In this document: positions 26,826 through 35,894 of the stretch, piece by piece
Layout: each line of letters opens with the position of its first letter
How positions within the stretch are numbered: the first letter of the stretch is position 1
Source of the DNA: Pseudomonas yamanorum
GTDB taxonomy: Bacteria > Pseudomonadota > Gammaproteobacteria > Pseudomonadales > Pseudomonadaceae
Direction of reading: 5' to 3'
Length of the DNA: 62,769 bases
NCBI RefSeq assembly: GCF_013386765.1
Contig: NZ_JACARE010000034.1
Span: forward strand, 364 to 63,132
Notes under the pieces: model-generated
Told to the model about the DNA's origin: nothing
The model's input: the letters and a program-made list of their open reading frames with translations, nothing else
The model's database searches: none
Translations under genes and position numbers: made by a program

Positions 26826-27815
26826 ATGTCAGCGAACAGGCTTATCGACATGTATGCGGTCCAGGTATTCATCGCGGTTGCCGAAGAGGGCAGCATGTCG
26901 GGAGCCGCCGCGCGCATGGGCATTTCCCAGTCCGGCGTCTCGCAGATGGTGCGCCAGCTGGAAGAGGACCTGGGGGTGGTGCTGGTAGACCGCACCACCC
27001 GTCCGCTCGCCCTCACTTCGTTCGGCATCGCCTTGCGCAACCGGGGCTCGGTGTTGAGCGAGGAACTGTCCCATCTCAAGGCCCAGGTGATCGACGCCGG
27101 ACGCGGCGTGAACCCGGACCTGCGCATTGGCCTGGTGGACTCCTTTGCAGCGACCTGCGGCTCGGTGTTCACCAAACAATTGCTGGGCAAGGTCGCGCAG
27201 CTGTCGATCCGCACCGGGCTCAGCCCGCAACAAGGCGAATCCCTGCTGCGCCGCGACCTGGACCTGATCGTCACCAGCGACCCGCTGATGGACGCCAACG
27301 ATGTGATTCGCTACCGGCTGTTTTCAGAGAAGTACTTTGTGATCACGCCCAGCCAGCTGCGCACCGAAATCAACACGGTCGAGGACGTACGGGCGCTGGC
27401 CAATGTGCTGCCGGTGGTGCGTTTCAACCGGATGTCCCAGGTCGGCCTGCAGATCGAACGCCATCTGCGCAGCCTGAATGTCCGGGTGCCCAACCGCCTG
27501 GAGCTGGACAACGCCGATGCGTTGACCTCGATGGTCGCGGAGGGCATCGGATGGGCGGTGACCAGCCCGATGTGTTTTTTGCAAGCCTCTTCGTGGGTGG
27601 ACAAAGTGACCGCACACCTCACCCCGGACCTGCAGCTGGAGCGCTCGCTGTACCTGGTAGCGCGACGCGATGAATACAGCGCCTTTTTCGCCGATGCCTG
27701 CGAAACGGCGCGCAATGTGATCCTCCACTCCTTCCTGCCCAGGCTCAAGGCCCTGGACAAAGGGGTGGAGGCGTTAATCCAAATAGATGAGGGTGATGCT
27801 CGTGAGTACTTTTGA
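26826..27815 (+). CDS. LysR-family transcriptional regulator
   Basis: A 329-residue LysR-type regulator with the usual N-terminal helix-turn-helix (VFIAVAEEGSMSGAAARMG, then SQSGVSQMVRQLE) and an effector-binding domain. It is unusual in being transcribed in the same direction as its neighbours, between the MFS and lyase genes, and not divergently. The ATG at 26826 is chosen because GAGGG lies 6 bases upstream; an ATG 6 bases earlier has no spacing for a ribosome site. Its 3' end overlaps the lyase start. Confidence 0.85.
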   Translation: MSANRLIDMYAVQVFIAVAEEGSMSGAAARMGISQSGVSQMVRQLEEDLGVVLVDRTTRPLALTSFGIALRNRGSVLSEELSHLKAQVIDAGRGVNPDLRIGLVDSFAATCGSVFTKQLLGKVAQLSIRTGLSPQQGESLLRRDLDLIVTSDPLMDANDVIRYRLFSEKYFVITPSQLRTEINTVEDVRALANVLPVVRFNRMSQVGLQIERHLRSLNVRVPNRLELDNADALTSMVAEGIGWAVTSPMCFLQASSWVDKVTAHLTPDLQLERSLYLVARRDEYSAFFADACETARNVILHSFLPRLKALDKGVEALIQIDEGDAREYF

Positions 27816-29214
27816 TTCTGCCGCTGCACGACTGGAAACCGATTACGTCGGTGATGTGCACATTCCGGCCGGCAAGTTGTATGGGGTGAACTCGGTACGC
27901 GGGTTCGACAACCTCAGCGTGTCACCGTTGACCATCGCCCACTACCCTGCCTTTCGTGATGCCTTTGCCCAGTGCAAATCGGCGGCCGCGCTGGCCAACC
28001 ACACCTGCGGCGTCATTGCCCTGCCCCAATGCGAGGCCATTGTGCAGGCCTGCAGCGAAGTGATCGCCGGCCAGTGCGACGACTCCCTGATCGTCGACCT
28101 GCTGGAAGGCTCCGGCGGTACGTCCACCAACATGAACTTCAACGAGGTGATTGCCAACCGCGCCCAACAGTTGATGGGGCATGCCGCCGGTTCGTATGAG
28201 GTGGTGCACCCCAATGACCATGTGAACGCCTCGCAGTCGACCAACGATGTTTACCCCGCAGCCCTGAAGATCGCCACGTACGCGATGCTCGGCCCGCTGA
28301 TCGATGAAGTGGAACAACTGGCAACCCGCTTCGACCAGAAAGCCGAACAGTTTGCCGATGTCCTGCACCTGGGCCGCACCTGCTTGCAGGACGCCCAGCC
28401 AATGCGCCTGGGCCAGGTGTTTTCCGGGTATGCCGACCTCACCCATCGACTGGGCGCGGAGCTTGCCAGCGTACGCGACAAACTGCGCACCCTGCCCCTG
28501 GGCGGCACCGCCATCGGCACCGGGTTCGGCGCGCCGGCGGCGTATCGCGCCTCGGTGTACCGGCACCTGGTACAGATCACCGGCATTGAATACCAGGCAC
28601 CGTCGAATGCCTTCGACGCGATGCAGAACATGGATGTGTTCTCCCGGGTTTCCGCCGAACTGCGCACCTGCTCGGCGTCCCTGGCCAAGATCGCCTCGGA
28701 CCTGACCCTGCTGTCGTCCGGCCCTGTCGGCGGGATTGGCGAACTGAAGCTGCCCGAAGCCCAGGCCGGCTCGTCGATCATGCCCGGCAAGGTCAACCCG
28801 GTGCTGCCGATGGCCATGATTCAACTGAGCTTCGCGGTCATCGGCAACGACGTGGCGGTGGCACAGGCGGTACAGGCTGGCCAGTTGGAGATCAACCACT
28901 ACGAGCCATTGGTGGCTTCCCGTGTATTCGACAGCATTGCGCTGCTGACCCAGGGCATCCAGCGCTTCCGCGAAAAATGCGTCAGTGGGATAACGGCTGA
29001 TGCGCAACGCAATGAACAACACCTGACCGACTCGATGGCGGTAGCCACCGCGCTGGTGCCGAAACTGGGGTACGCCCGCGTCAGCCAGCTGGCACGCCAG
29101 TCCGTGGCGCAAGGTCGCTCACTGCTGTCGATCCTGGAAGAGTCCGGGTTGATGAGCCAGGCCGAAGCCATGGCCGCGATCGAGCGCTCCTCACGACCTG
29201 TGTTCGAGGACTGA
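27802..29214 (+). CDS. Aspartase/fumarase-superfamily lyase
   Basis: A 470-residue member of the aspartase/class II fumarase family. The signature GSSIMPGKVNP is complete, and SGGTSTNMNFNEVIANRA and HPNDHVNASQSTNDV are typical of aspartate ammonia-lyase. The length is that of aspartase. Physiological substrate is uncertain: aspartate, fumarate/malate or an N-substituted aspartate are all possible. The GTG at 27802 (STFDSAAARLE) is preferred because GAGGG lies 8 bases upstream; ATG codons at 27787 and 27796 lie on or too close to that site. The gene overlaps lysR by 14 bases. Confidence 0.8.
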   Translation: MSTFDSAAARLETDYVGDVHIPAGKLYGVNSVRGFDNLSVSPLTIAHYPAFRDAFAQCKSAAALANHTCGVIALPQCEAIVQACSEVIAGQCDDSLIVDLLEGSGGTSTNMNFNEVIANRAQQLMGHAAGSYEVVHPNDHVNASQSTNDVYPAALKIATYAMLGPLIDEVEQLATRFDQKAEQFADVLHLGRTCLQDAQPMRLGQVFSGYADLTHRLGAELASVRDKLRTLPLGGTAIGTGFGAPAAYRASVYRHLVQITGIEYQAPSNAFDAMQNMDVFSRVSAELRTCSASLAKIASDLTLLSSGPVGGIGELKLPEAQAGSSIMPGKVNPVLPMAMIQLSFAVIGNDVAVAQAVQAGQLEINHYEPLVASRVFDSIALLTQGIQRFREKCVSGITADAQRNEQHLTDSMAVATALVPKLGYARVSQLARQSVAQGRSLLSILEESGLMSQAEAMAAIERSSRPVFED

Positions 29215-29263
29215 GGCCGCTGGCCTCCCCGCTCCACTTAAACACCCCCTCCAGCCTCAAGTA

Positions 29264-29295
29264 CGTACCCCCGCAGTCGATATACAGGGGGTACG
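29264..29295. repeat. Inverted repeat upstream of the chemoreceptor gene
   Basis: CGTACCCCC (29264-29272) and GGGGGTACG (29287-29295) form a 9-base stem with a 14-base loop, about 90 bases before the chemoreceptor start and 50 bases after the lyase stop. It could be a terminator for the lyase operon (there is no T-run) or a regulatory site for the chemoreceptor. Confidence 0.45.
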
Positions 29296-29386
29296 CATGG
29301 CTGACACCGCCCCACCACAACACATGCGACGCTCGACCCTACTGTTTTCTCCTTGCCAAAAACTATAAATACCCGCGGGTGAAGTC

Positions 29387-31330
29387 ATGAATATCAAGCA
29401 GAAGCTGACCTGGGCCTTTGCGGCCATCGCGTGCCTGCCGGTCATCCTGGTGGCCGTGCTCGTCGTACTGAATGTGCGCGACGGGGCCTTGGCCAATTTC
29501 CTCGACAGCAGTGGTCGCGAGATCCGCCAGATCGACAATGGCATGAAGCAGTTCTTCGACGGCATCAGCCAGAACGTCGACTATGTGGCCAAGGACCCGC
29601 GCGTTGTCGCGGCCAAGGACCTCAAGAGCTACGCCGGCGCCGACGCCGCGCAAATCCCGCTGACCCCGACCAACAAAGACCTGCTGGCGATTTTCGACCA
29701 GTTCGCCAAAAGCCATCCGAGCACCGCCTACCTGTCCCTGGGACTGAGCGACGGAGGCTATGCCAGTTGGCCTGACGACACCAAACTGAACAACTATGAC
29801 CCGCGTGTGCGGCCCTGGTACAAAGCCGCCATCGCCGCGCCCGGCACCACCGTGCGCACCGGCGCCTACTACTGGGCACCGGACGATGTGACGCTGATCG
29901 GCACCGTGCACACCGTCGCCGATGCCACCGGCAATATCCTCGGAGTCGTCGGCCTGGATGTATCCCTCAAGCAGCTCACCGAACTGGTGCGCAATATCAA
30001 GCTGGGGGACAGCGGCTACCTGATGCTGGTGGAAGCCAACGGCAACGTGCTGGTGGACCCGAGCGACGCCAAGCACAACTTCAAGCCCCTGGCCGACCTG
30101 GGCCCCAACTACGCCGAACTGGCCAAGCGCGGCGATGGCGTGACCCAGGTGGAGATTGACGGCGTGCCGTACATGGCCAACGTGGTCAGTTCCAAAGATT
30201 TGGGCTGGCGCTTTATCGGCCTGATCAAGCGTGACGAAGTGATGGCGGGCGCGACGCGCCTGACCTGGCTGATCGTCGCCATCGCGGCGGCATTGGCGGT
30301 GGTCTTCGCCATTGTCGGCGCCAGCTTCGCCCGGGTGATCGTGCGCCCGATTCGTGGCGTGGCCGACGGCCTGCAGGAAATCGCCGAAGGTGAAGGCGAC
30401 CTTACCCGCCAACTCAAGGTCCAGGGCAAGGACGAAACCGCCACCCTGGCGGGCTGGTTCAACCAGTTCCTGAGCATGATCGCGCAGTTGGTGCAGCGCA
30501 TCGGCAACGCCTCGTCCGACCTGCAAACCGCCGCGGCCGACACCCGTGAAGTCGCGCACAACATGAACCAGGCCGCCGGCCGTCAGCGCGAAGCCGTGGA
30601 GTTGGTGAGCACCGCGTTCAACGAAATGGTGGCCACCGCCAACGAAGTCGCCCGTTCATGCAGCGCGGCGGCCTCGAGCGCCGACGAAGGTTATCGGGAT
30701 GTGCACGATGGCCAGCAGCACATCGGCGAAGCCACCGGCAGCGTGCTCAAGCTGAGCGAAGACCTGCAAAAGTCGACCCAGACCATGCAGTTGCTCGAAC
30801 AAGACAGCAAGAACATCAACACCATCCTCGACACGATTCGTTCGATTGCCGAGCAAACCAACCTGCTGGCCCTCAACGCGGCCATCGAAGCCGCACGGGC
30901 CGGTGACCAGGGCCGTGGGTTTGCGGTGGTGGCCGACGAAGTCCGCGCCCTCGCCCGCCGCACCGCCGACTCCACCGGCGAGATCGACAGCCTGCTGGGC
31001 AACCTCGCCCGCCGCACCCAGGAAGTCACCCTGCAGATGCAAGGCAGCCTGCAGGTCTCCCACACCAGCGTGGAACGCATCCAGCAGGCCCGCGACAGCT
31101 TCGACAAGATCCGTGGCTCGGTGGACTCGATTCGCGACCAGAACACCCAGATCGCCACGGCCGCCGAGGAACAGCATCAGGTGGCCGAAGAGATCAACCG
31201 GCACATCGCGCAGATTCATGCCGACGCCCAGCTGGTGGAAGGCTTTGCTCATTCGGCACAGACCGGCTCCGGGCGGTTGACGGATATTTCCGGCCAGCTC
31301 AAGGGCCTGGTCGGGCGCTTCAAGTTCTAA
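29387..31330 (+). CDS. Methyl-accepting chemotaxis protein with a dCache sensor domain
   Basis: A 647-residue chemoreceptor. Membrane segment 1 spans about residues 8-29, a periplasmic dCache domain about 35-280, segment 2 about 286-312, then HAMP and a C-terminal signalling hairpin with the conserved SIAEQTNLLALNAAIEAARA core. The dCache domain carries Y137, R142, W144, Y145 and D191 in the spacing of the amino-acid binding motif of PctA-type receptors. Where the first ligand Asp of that motif is expected (two after Y161) it has Trp163. The ligand may therefore not be an ordinary amino acid. It directly precedes the GntR-controlled cluster. Confidence 0.9.
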   Translation: MNIKQKLTWAFAAIACLPVILVAVLVVLNVRDGALANFLDSSGREIRQIDNGMKQFFDGISQNVDYVAKDPRVVAAKDLKSYAGADAAQIPLTPTNKDLLAIFDQFAKSHPSTAYLSLGLSDGGYASWPDDTKLNNYDPRVRPWYKAAIAAPGTTVRTGAYYWAPDDVTLIGTVHTVADATGNILGVVGLDVSLKQLTELVRNIKLGDSGYLMLVEANGNVLVDPSDAKHNFKPLADLGPNYAELAKRGDGVTQVEIDGVPYMANVVSSKDLGWRFIGLIKRDEVMAGATRLTWLIVAIAAALAVVFAIVGASFARVIVRPIRGVADGLQEIAEGEGDLTRQLKVQGKDETATLAGWFNQFLSMIAQLVQRIGNASSDLQTAAADTREVAHNMNQAAGRQREAVELVSTAFNEMVATANEVARSCSAAASSADEGYRDVHDGQQHIGEATGSVLKLSEDLQKSTQTMQLLEQDSKNINTILDTIRSIAEQTNLLALNAAIEAARAGDQGRGFAVVADEVRALARRTADSTGEIDSLLGNLARRTQEVTLQMQGSLQVSHTSVERIQQARDSFDKIRGSVDSIRDQNTQIATAAEEQHQVAEEINRHIAQIHADAQLVEGFAHSAQTGSGRLTDISGQLKGLVGRFKF

Positions 31331-31479
31331 CCCCGCCTGCGAGGCGGTGACGTGCTCACCGCCTCCCCACCCCATCACGCCTGTCCAGCCTCCCCCGCCT
31401 AGCGCGGGCGGGCTCGTTGCCGGCCATTTGTCAGCTTGCCCCAGGGCAACGCACATCACGCTATTGCGCTTCTCGTATT

Positions 31480-31491
31480 ATGGTATACCAT
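31480..31491. promoter_or_regulatory. Candidate GntR operator upstream of the DUF1185 gene
   Basis: The 12-base palindrome ATGGTATACCAT lies 35 bases upstream of the DUF1185 gene. The core TGGTATACCA recurs at 36785-36794, and TGGAATACCA at 37974-37983, both within this cluster. The likely binder is the GntR-family protein encoded at 35140. A -35-like TTGCGC lies at 31464-31469, but no clear -10 box at proper spacing was found. Confidence 0.55.
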
Positions 31492-31526
31492 CATACGCAA
31501 ATCACCTGCGTCAGATGGAGCCGTTC

Positions 31527-32117
31527 ATGAGTTTCGAAATCCGCAAAATCGTCAGCTATGTAGAAGAAACCTTTATCGAAGGCGGCAAAGCCTCGGACAC
31601 TCCGGTCAAAATGGTCGGCCTGGCCGTTGTGCTTAAAAACCCGTGGCTGGGCCGCGGTTTTGTCGAAGACCTGAAGCCGGAAATCCGCGCCAATTGTTCC
31701 GACCTGGGTGCGCTGATGGTCGAGCGCCTGGTGGGCATCATCGGCGGCGCCGAGAAGATCGAAGCCTACGGCAAGGCGGCCGTGGTGGGTGCCGATGGAG
31801 AGATCGAACACGCCTCGGCGATCATCCACACCCTGCGCTTTGGCAACCACTACCGTGAAGCGGTCAAGGCCAAAAGCTACCTGAGCTTCACCAACAAGCG
31901 CGGCGGCCCGGGCACCTCGATCCAGATCCCAATGATGCACAAGGACGACGAAGGCCTGCGCTCGCACTACATCACCCTGGAAATGAAGATTGAAGACGCG
32001 CCCCGCGCCGATGAAATCGTCGTGGTCCTGGGCTGTGCCGACGGCGGTCGCCTGCACCCGCGTATTGGCAATCGCTACATCGACCTGGAAGAGCTGGCGG
32101 CTGAAAAAGCCCAGTAA
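31527..32117 (+). CDS. DUF1185 (amino acid synthesis family) protein
   Basis: A 196-residue protein of the DUF1185/AA_synth family, whose biochemical function is not established to my knowledge. Visible family blocks are VSYVEETFIEGGK near the start, IRANCSDLGALMVERL and HPRIGNRYIDLEEL near the end. There is no signal peptide or membrane segment. It is the first gene of the run DUF1185, hydrolase, aldehyde dehydrogenase, flavin reductase. Related proteins occur next to flavin-dependent ring-opening pathways, as I recall, so it may act on a ring-opened intermediate or assist one of these enzymes. Confidence 0.8.
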   Translation: MSFEIRKIVSYVEETFIEGGKASDTPVKMVGLAVVLKNPWLGRGFVEDLKPEIRANCSDLGALMVERLVGIIGGAEKIEAYGKAAVVGADGEIEHASAIIHTLRFGNHYREAVKAKSYLSFTNKRGGPGTSIQIPMMHKDDEGLRSHYITLEMKIEDAPRADEIVVVLGCADGGRLHPRIGNRYIDLEELAAEKAQ

Positions 32118-32160
32118 GCAAGACCCGTCACTCAAACAAAAAGGCATGCAGGAGCGCTCC

Positions 32161-32994
32161 ATGATTCGGCTCACCGCTGAACGTACCCCGGCTGGCACCA
32201 GTTACCTGGCGACCGGCCAAGGCCAGCCTGTGGTTTTGATCCACGGCGTGGGCCTGAATAAAGAAATGTGGGGCGGCCAGGTGGTCGGCCTCGCCACCCG
32301 GTACCGCGTCATTGCCTATGACATGCTTGGCCATGGCGCCAGCCCGCGCCCGCAGAGCGGTACGCCGCTGCTGGGCTACGCCGACCAACTGCTGGAACTG
32401 CTCGATCACCTGCAATTGCCCCAGGCGACGGTGATCGGGTTTTCCATGGGCGGCCTGGTGGCTCGCGCCTTTGCCCTGCACTACCCGGAGCGCCTGCAAA
32501 GCCTGGTGGTGCTCAACAGTGTGTTCAATCGTAGCCAGGAGCAGCGCGCCGGGGTGATCGCACGCACCGCCCAGGCCGCCGAACACGGGCCCGACGCGAA
32601 TGCCGAAGCCGCCCTGTCGCGCTGGTTCAGCCGTGAATACCAGGCCGCCAACCCGGCGCAGATTGCCGCGTTGCGCCAGACCCTCGCGGGCAATGACCCT
32701 CAGGGTTACCTGACCACCTATGAATTGTTCGCCACCCAGGACATGTACCGCGCCGACGACCTGGGCAGCATCAAGGCGCCGACGCTGGTGGCCACCGGCG
32801 AGCTGGACCCCGGCTCGACACCGCAAATGGCCCGGCAACTGGCCGAGCGCATTCCCGGTGCGACCGTGGCCGTTTTGCCCGAGCAACGGCATATGATGCC
32901 TGTCGAATCGCCGCGTCTGGTCAACCAGCTGTTGCTGGACTTCCTCGAAACGGCACACTCCCAACAACACCCGATAAAGGGGATCGTGGCATGA
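32161..32994 (+). CDS. Alpha/beta-hydrolase (RutD/TgnD-like)
   Basis: A 277-residue alpha/beta-fold hydrolase with an oxyanion-hole HGVG (residues 28-31) and a nucleophile elbow GFSMGG with Ser95. Asp in GELDPGS and His in EQRHMMPVE complete the triad. It would hydrolyse an amide or ester in an intermediate. In the Acinetobacter trigonelline pathway a hydrolase of this superfamily (TgnD) splits an N-methylformamido compound; the comparison is by gene order and family only. The start at 32161 has GGAG 8 bases upstream. The stop overlaps the next gene (ATGA). Confidence 0.85.
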   Translation: MIRLTAERTPAGTSYLATGQGQPVVLIHGVGLNKEMWGGQVVGLATRYRVIAYDMLGHGASPRPQSGTPLLGYADQLLELLDHLQLPQATVIGFSMGGLVARAFALHYPERLQSLVVLNSVFNRSQEQRAGVIARTAQAAEHGPDANAEAALSRWFSREYQAANPAQIAALRQTLAGNDPQGYLTTYELFATQDMYRADDLGSIKAPTLVATGELDPGSTPQMARQLAERIPGATVAVLPEQRHMMPVESPRLVNQLLLDFLETAHSQQHPIKGIVA

Positions 32995-34472
32995 CACTTG
33001 AACGCTTCCAGATGTGCATCGGCGGCGAATGGGTTGACGCCCTGTCCGGCAAGACCTTCGACAGCCTGAACCCGGCGCTGGCCGAGCCCTGGGCGCAGTT
33101 GCCCGATGCTGACGAGGCTGACGTGGAGCGCGCCGTGAGCGCCGCCCAAAGCGCCTTCGAAAGCCCGGCCTGGCGCGGCCTGACCGCCACCGCGCGGGGC
33201 AAGCTGTTACGCCGCCTGGGCGACCTGATTGCCGAGAACAAAGAGCAACTGGCCCAGCTCGAAAGCCGCGACAACGGCAAGCTGATCCGTGAAACCCGCG
33301 GCCAGGTCAGTTACCTGCCGGAGTTTTTCCACTACACCGCAGGCCTGGCCGACAAGCTCGAAGGCGGCACCCTGCCGCTGGACAAGCCCGACCTGTTTGC
33401 CTACACCGTGCACGAAGCCATGGGCGTGGTTGCCGCGATCATTCCATGGAACAGCCCGCTGTACCTGACCGCGATCAAACTCGCGCCCGCCCTGGCGGCA
33501 GGCAACACCATTGTGATCAAACCGTCGGAGCACGCCTCGGCGACCATCCTTGAACTGGCGCGCCTGGCGCTGCAAGCCGGCATCCCGCCAGGTGTGGTCA
33601 ACGTCGTGACCGGCTACGGCCCGAGCACCGGCGCCGCCCTTACCCGCCACCCGCTGGTACGCAAGATCGCCTTCACCGGCGGCGCCGCCACGGCACGGCA
33701 TGTGGTGCGCAGCAGCGCCGAGAACTTCGCCAAGCTGTCCCTGGAACTGGGCGGCAAATCACCGAACATCATCTTTGCCGACGCCGACCTCGACAGCGCC
33801 ATCAACGGCGCCATCGCCGGTATCTATGCCGCCTCCGGGCAGAGCTGCGTCTCCGGCTCGCGCTTGCTGGTGCAGGATGAAATCTACGACGAATTCGTCG
33901 AGCGCCTGGTGGCGCGCGCCCAACGCATTCGCATCGGTAACCCTCAAGACGACGCCAGCGAGATGGGCCCCATGGCCACCGCGCAGCAACTGGCCGTGGT
34001 CGAGGGCCTGGTGGCGGATGCCATCGCCGAAGGCGCGCGCCTGCGCACCGGCGGCAAACGCCCGCAGAACCTCGGCGAAGGCTGGTTCTACGAGCCGACC
34101 TTGTTCGAGTGCGACCGCAATTCGATGAAGATCATGCAGGAAGAAGTGTTTGGCCCGGTGGCGTCGGTCATTCGCTTCAAGGACGAAGCCGAAGCCCTGG
34201 CCATCGCCAACGACTCGCAGTTCGGCCTGGCCGCCGGCATCTGGACCCGCGACCTGGGCCGCGCCCACCGGCTGGCGCGGGATGTGCGCTCGGGCATCAT
34301 CTGGGTCAACACCTACCGCGCCGTATCGGCCATGGCGCCCATCGGCGGCTTCAAGAACAGTGGCTATGGACGCGAAAGCGGCATCGATTCGGTGCTGGCC
34401 TACACCGAGCTGAAGACGGTGTGGATCAACCTTTCCCAGGCACCGATGCCTGATCCTTTCGTGATGCGCTAA
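32991..34472 (+). CDS. NAD(P)-dependent aldehyde dehydrogenase
   Basis: A 493-residue aldehyde dehydrogenase with an intact active site: Glu in LELGGKSPNII and Cys in SGQSCVSGSRLL. The EVFGPV motif near the C-terminus is present. It is translationally coupled to the hydrolase gene by a 4-base overlap and is followed 12 bases later by the flavin reductase. The aldehyde substrate is not evident. By analogy with TgnC of trigonelline degradation it may oxidise a cyclic hemiacetal or semialdehyde made after ring opening. Confidence 0.88.
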   Translation: MTLERFQMCIGGEWVDALSGKTFDSLNPALAEPWAQLPDADEADVERAVSAAQSAFESPAWRGLTATARGKLLRRLGDLIAENKEQLAQLESRDNGKLIRETRGQVSYLPEFFHYTAGLADKLEGGTLPLDKPDLFAYTVHEAMGVVAAIIPWNSPLYLTAIKLAPALAAGNTIVIKPSEHASATILELARLALQAGIPPGVVNVVTGYGPSTGAALTRHPLVRKIAFTGGAATARHVVRSSAENFAKLSLELGGKSPNIIFADADLDSAINGAIAGIYAASGQSCVSGSRLLVQDEIYDEFVERLVARAQRIRIGNPQDDASEMGPMATAQQLAVVEGLVADAIAEGARLRTGGKRPQNLGEGWFYEPTLFECDRNSMKIMQEEVFGPVASVIRFKDEAEALAIANDSQFGLAAGIWTRDLGRAHRLARDVRSGIIWVNTYRAVSAMAPIGGFKNSGYGRESGIDSVLAYTELKTVWINLSQAPMPDPFVMR

Positions 34473-34484
34473 GAGACCACAACC

Positions 34485-34970
34485 ATGATCGAACCCGGCA
34501 TTTACAAAGACGTGATGAGCTCGTTTCCCTCCGGCGTCACGGTGGTGACCACCCTGGACCCGGAAGGCGGCATCGTCGGCATCACCGCCAGTGCGTTCAG
34601 CGCGCTGTCGATTGACCCGGCCCTGGTGCTGTTCTGCCCCAACTATGCGTCGGACACCTACCCGATCCTGCGGGACAGCAAGCGCTTTGCGATTCACCTG
34701 CTGTCCGCCGACCAGACTGCCGAGGCCTATGCGTTTGCCAGCAAAGGCAAGGAAAAAGCCAAGGGCATCGAGTGGCACCTCAGCGACCTGGGCAACCCGC
34801 TGCTGGCCAAGGCCACGGCGATCATCGAGTGCGAGTTGTGGCGCGAATACGACGGCGGTGACCACGCGATCATTGTGGGCGCGGTGAAAAACCTGATTCT
34901 GCCCGACCAGCCGATGACGCCGATGATCTACCACAAAGGCAAGCTGGGCCCGTTGCCTACCCTGGCGTGA
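34485..34970 (+). CDS. Flavin reductase of a two-component monooxygenase system
   Basis: A 161-residue flavin reductase (HpaC/RutF-like split-barrel fold). The typical N-terminal pattern FPSGVTVVTTLDP and GITASAFSALSIDPALVLFC is clear, as is DHAIIVGAV with its flavin-contact His. Such proteins supply reduced FMN or FAD to a separate oxygenase. No luciferase-like or other flavin-dependent oxygenase gene is in the cluster or window, so its partner must be encoded elsewhere. It ends the DUF1185 to reductase run; a 169-base gap follows with no recognisable element. Confidence 0.88.
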   Translation: MIEPGIYKDVMSSFPSGVTVVTTLDPEGGIVGITASAFSALSIDPALVLFCPNYASDTYPILRDSKRFAIHLLSADQTAEAYAFASKGKEKAKGIEWHLSDLGNPLLAKATAIIECELWREYDGGDHAIIVGAVKNLILPDQPMTPMIYHKGKLGPLPTLA

Positions 34971-35139
34971 GGCGGCTGCCGGGGCCATTCGTGGGGCCGT
35001 GAGGGTTTGTCGCTTAAAGAACACAGCGTGATAAACTTGCCGAAGATTTTGGCCCTCAATCGGCCCGGCTGGCCCCTGAAGCCTTCGCCAAAGCCGGTGC
35101 CGAGGCCTCCAGTTAACCGCCCCATTCAGAGCAGACCCC

Positions 35140-35892
35140 ATGAAACGCCTGCCCCTCGACGACAGCTTCAAGGTCAATCACAACCCGGTCACCCTGCGCG
35201 AAATCGTGCTGGAAAAACTGCGCAGCGCCATCATGAACTTCCAGCTGTTGCCGGGCGACCGCCTGGTGGAGCGCGACCTGTGCGACCGCCTCGGCGTCAG
35301 CCGCACCTCGGTGCGCGAAGCCTTGCGTCACCTGGAGTCCGAAGGCCTGGTGGAGTTCGCCGACGCCAAGGGCCCGCAAGTCGCAATCATTACCCTGGCC
35401 GATGCCGTCGATATCTATGAACTGCGCTGCGTGCTCGAAGGCTTGATCGTGCAGTTGTTCACCCTGCGCGCCAAGGCCAAGGACATCAAGGCCCTGGAAA
35501 AAGCCCTCGAGGAAAACCGCAAGGCCCTCAAGGACGGTGAACTGCAACAGGTCATCGACTCGGTACAGGGTTTCTACGACGTGCTGCTGGTGGGCTCCGG
35601 CAACCATGTTGCCGCCACCCAGTTGCGTCAGTTGCAGGCGCGTATCAGCTACCTGCGGGCCACGTCGGTGTCCCAGGAAAACCGTCGCGGTACCAGCAAC
35701 CAGGAAATGGAGCGCATGGTGCAGGCGATCAAGAGCGGCGACCCGCTCGCGGCTCACCAGGCCTGCGTCGACCATGTGCGCGCCGCCGCCGCCGTTGCCC
35801 TGGACTACCTCAAGCGCAAGCAGGAAGAGACCGGCAAGATCCCCGAGATCACCCTGCCCATCGCGCTCAAAGAACCCCGCATAGGTCACTGA
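35140..35892 (+). CDS. GntR-family regulator with FCD domain
   Basis: A 250-residue GntR regulator. The winged helix (GDRLVERDLCDRLGVSRTSVREALRHLE) occupies about residues 15-80, followed by a helical FCD ligand-binding domain and a lysine-rich tail. It is probably the local regulator of the cluster: three TGGTATACCA-type sites lie at the promoters of the DUF1185, DUF1330/ribB and ABC-transporter genes. TGGT-N2-ACCA is compatible with the GntR dyad pattern. No copy lies right upstream of its own gene, so it may not be autoregulated. Confidence 0.85.
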   Translation: MKRLPLDDSFKVNHNPVTLREIVLEKLRSAIMNFQLLPGDRLVERDLCDRLGVSRTSVREALRHLESEGLVEFADAKGPQVAIITLADAVDIYELRCVLEGLIVQLFTLRAKAKDIKALEKALEENRKALKDGELQQVIDSVQGFYDVLLVGSGNHVAATQLRQLQARISYLRATSVSQENRRGTSNQEMERMVQAIKSGDPLAAHQACVDHVRAAAAVALDYLKRKQEETGKIPEITLPIALKEPRIGH

Positions 35893-35894
35893 CC

